Part shown: positions 61,730 to 64,000 of the stretch, one piece after another
Numbering within the stretch: the first letter of the stretch is position 1
How the letters are laid out: every line of letters begins with the position of its first letter
Source of the DNA: Sesamum alatum
Taxonomy: Eukaryota > Streptophyta > Magnoliopsida > Lamiales > Pedaliaceae
Assembly (NCBI GenBank): GCA_034509735.1
Contig: JACGWO010000006.1
Location: 4,541,001-4,605,000, forward strand
DNA length: 64,000 nt
Direction: 5' to 3'
Made by a program: the position numbers and the translations under genes
Notes under the pieces: model-generated
Database searches by the model: none
Told to the model about the DNA's origin: nothing
What the model saw: only the letters and a program-made list of their open reading frames with translations

Positions 61730-62630
61730 TTCGATCGATGACCCATCATGCGAGATATTGTCTACTCCCATTTTATGTGGGTCTCATAATTTTATCTTGA
61801 AAAGACATATTGCTAGGGAGAGGAGGTGTTATAGTAATATTTATTATATAAAATATAGGGAGAATTAGTCTAACCATATATTTATTATTGTCAAAGGAGG
61901 TGTTCTGGCAATATTTTGGGAAATAGCAAAATGACCTTATATAAATATTTATTTATTATACCAATTCTAAGTATTATATTTTTTAATCTTTACGATTTTT
62001 TATTAGTATATATTTATTATTTGTTATCCTCTAACTTTTTTTTATAGTACCCCTATATAAAATTGCACCTTTTAATAACTAACATATAAAATATATACTT
62101 TTAAATGATAATAAAATTAATTGTCAACTTATAAATTTACATTAAAAAATTATCTCAATTTTACAAATTATTATAATTTTTTACATTAAAATAAATTTTT
62201 GTTCATTTCAAATTAGCATATTTTATTATTTGTTATCTCTAATTTTAAATTCATAATAATTGCTTATTAAAATTAATAAATTGCAATTTAAAATAACTTT
62301 TATTTAATAAGTATTTAAAAAATATAATTTATTAATTAATACTAATTGATTATTATAATCATAATAAATTATTATAATTAATCATATATAAAAAAGAAAA
62401 AATAAAAACAAGAATTAGACCCTTGGTCCCTTGCTAGAGGACTTAACAGCCACGTGGGCCAACCGTTAGTTTTTTAACAGCGATATCTATGTTGCAAACA
62501 TGTTCTATTTTCTTATATCATTTCAAACTATTTCACAAAACATGATATCAATACTATAAAATATCTTAAATTATGATACCAAAAATACGATTTTCTCGTT
62601 CCATTAGAATAGCTAACATCTATAATATAC
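61730..62630. other. Intergenic, very AT-rich, no gene seen
   Basis: Long stretches of A/T-only words (61960-62400) without a coding frame. The 62440-62600 segment resembles the inner arm of the family E element. Confidence 0.45.
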
Positions 62631-62639
62631 AGACATTTC

Positions 62640-63262
62640 AAAAAATTACTCGATGCCGTGTCAGACACGATTTGAATACGCCTCGGACACGGTATAGGCG
62701 TACTCGAAAATATATATATAAAAAAAAAAGAACATGGTGTCTGACACACCTGTTGGCGTGTCCGACACGTTTTGGAGGAGTATCTGATACGTTCTGGACA
62801 CGTTTAGGATTTTTTTTTTTTATAATTTCAAAAAAATTTGGGCTATCTTTTTTAAGAAAAAGAGTTTTGGGCTAAATAAAAAAAAAATAATTTACTACCC
62901 TCAAACTAAAAATTCTCAATGAAATTACTAAAAAATCGAGTGATGGTCATGATTATTTAACAAATTTGGATGATTATATACTTTTTTATTGCGTACTTTT
63001 TAAAATAAACTGATTATGTATATTTTTGAAGTCATGTATTTTGATTAAAAATTTATATACAAGACATATTTATTTTATGCTTTATCTTGATATTTTTTCA
63101 TATTGTACAAATTTTATGAAAAAATTTAGAATATATATAAAAATATATTATACATAGCCGTGTCAGTGTCATGTCATGTCCTAATTTTTTGAAATTTTCC
63201 GTATTATTGTATTTGTATTATATCATATCGTGTCCGTATCGTCGTGGCCGTGTTCATGTATC
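62640..63262. repeat. GTGTC/GACAC short-word repeat region
   Basis: Two clusters of 'cgtgtccgacacg'-like words (62650-62815 and 63155-63262) flank an AT-rich centre. This is a dispersed plant repeat type whose function is unknown. Confidence 0.45.
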
Positions 63263-63611
63263 ATACACTAACATACATACGACTTCTTCTAGAATCAGTA
63301 ATAGTTCAACTTTTTGTTGCTTTACTTAGCCGCCGTCATTAATTTGAACATGATTCCATTTTTGTAGTCTTTGATGAAGCAAGAGATATTTGTGTTTAAA
63401 AACAATATTTTTTATATACATTGAAGATGAAGTACATCAAATTGGAAGATCCACACCGGTCTTTGACTTCAATGGTTTATTGAATTTTTTTATTTCGACT
63501 CTTATTGTATTTTTTATTTTATTTTTCATATGTACATAGATTAATTATTAATTGTATTTTAGAGAAGACTTTATATACATGATGTATATATGTTAAATAA
63601 TATAGAATATG

Positions 63612-63922
63612 TAACAAAATTGGGAAAAACGCAATTTACATTTCATTAGTATTTTTAACTCACCACATCGCATCCCATGACTCTAAAATTTTTGCGATTT
63701 TAATCTCAAACCTTAATTTCGTTAATCTTATAACGGAAATAATACGTGGATGGCATAAGCATTATTTGTTTTCGTTAAGAATTTTAACAGAACTAAGACT
63801 TGAGACTAGAATTAATTTTTTGGAGTTGTGGAATGTGATATGACGAGTTAAAAAATAATGAGATCAAAAATACAAAAAAAAAAAAAAAGAAAACTTACGG
63901 AACGTAATATGCAATTTTTCTA
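63612..63922. mobile_element. Foldback element at window end
   Basis: Inverted ends gggaaaaacgcaatttacat / cgtaatatgcaatttttc with taacggaaat / ttttaacagaac inner arms. Flanking sequences taacaaaat/taataagat match in 7 of 9 bases. From 63923 to the end nothing is recognisable. Confidence 0.6.
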
Positions 63923-64000
63923 ATAAGATTTGAAATAGAAAATAATTAAAACAATACCACCATGTTACATGCATTACTTAAGTATAAAGTCGCCAAGTTA

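Noticed and set aside
1..64000. tRNA, rRNA or riboswitch genes
   Set aside because: I looked for T-loop (ggttcgaatcc-like) and rRNA-like words and found none that fold convincingly. Absence is not proven without a covariance-model search.

Overview
The window is nuclear DNA from a flowering plant, most likely a eudicot. Evidence: multi-exon genes with GT-AG introns, plant-specific protein families, plant transposon families, an endogenous plant pararetrovirus and a decayed copy of a chloroplast gene. It is AT-rich and transposon-rich. I cannot name the species.

Three host genes can be built exon by exon. (1) 2-2424, plus strand: the 3' part (371 codons) of a receptor-like Ser/Thr kinase whose start lies outside the window. 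(2) 21098-10943, minus strand: a complete 8-exon RabGAP/TBC-domain gene of 356 codons, PAM1-like. (3) 43563-25726, minus strand: a 24-exon full-size ABCG/PDR transporter, about 1416 codons once a single extra base in exon 17 is set aside. That base shifts the frame just after the second Walker A motif. The gene also has one GC-AG intron.

Everything else is transposon-derived or unassigned. The dominant class is Mutator-like (MULE) elements with terminal inverted repeats (TIRs). At least seven sequence-distinct families usually begin with GGG and are flanked by 9-bp target-site duplications (TSDs) that can be read directly. They range from about 200-bp foldback miniature elements to about 3 kb. 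Two families carry captured coding sequence. The first (3270-4314 and 19081-20117) holds a broken GRF-zinc-finger/coiled-coil gene. The second (6032-8757) holds a MULE-transposase-like N-terminal ORF and, on the opposite strand, a broken plant mobile domain (PMD) gene. Other elements are an LTR-retrotransposon 5' fragment (about 4757-5649), a 5'-truncated LINE (24080-25445), a decayed endogenous pararetrovirus (about 17280-20520), short CACTA-like elements and Tourist-like elements.

Region by region: 1-2.8 kb kinase; 2.8-10.9 kb transposons (GRF element, LTR fragment, PMD element); 10.9-21.8 kb TBC gene, whose 5.5-kb first intron holds the antisense pararetrovirus, itself split by the second GRF element; 21.9-25.5 kb intergenic DNA plus LINE; 25.7-43.6 kb ABCG gene, whose introns are inflated by at least ten TIR elements and a 1.17-kb element with a GC-rich island; 43.6-64 kb no host gene, but stacked TIR elements, a chloroplast atpA insertion near 54.8-55.2 kb, and unassigned AT-rich DNA. 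The three host genes have no evident functional link. The clearest biological theme is layered, datable transposition, with host-gene domains carried by MULEs.
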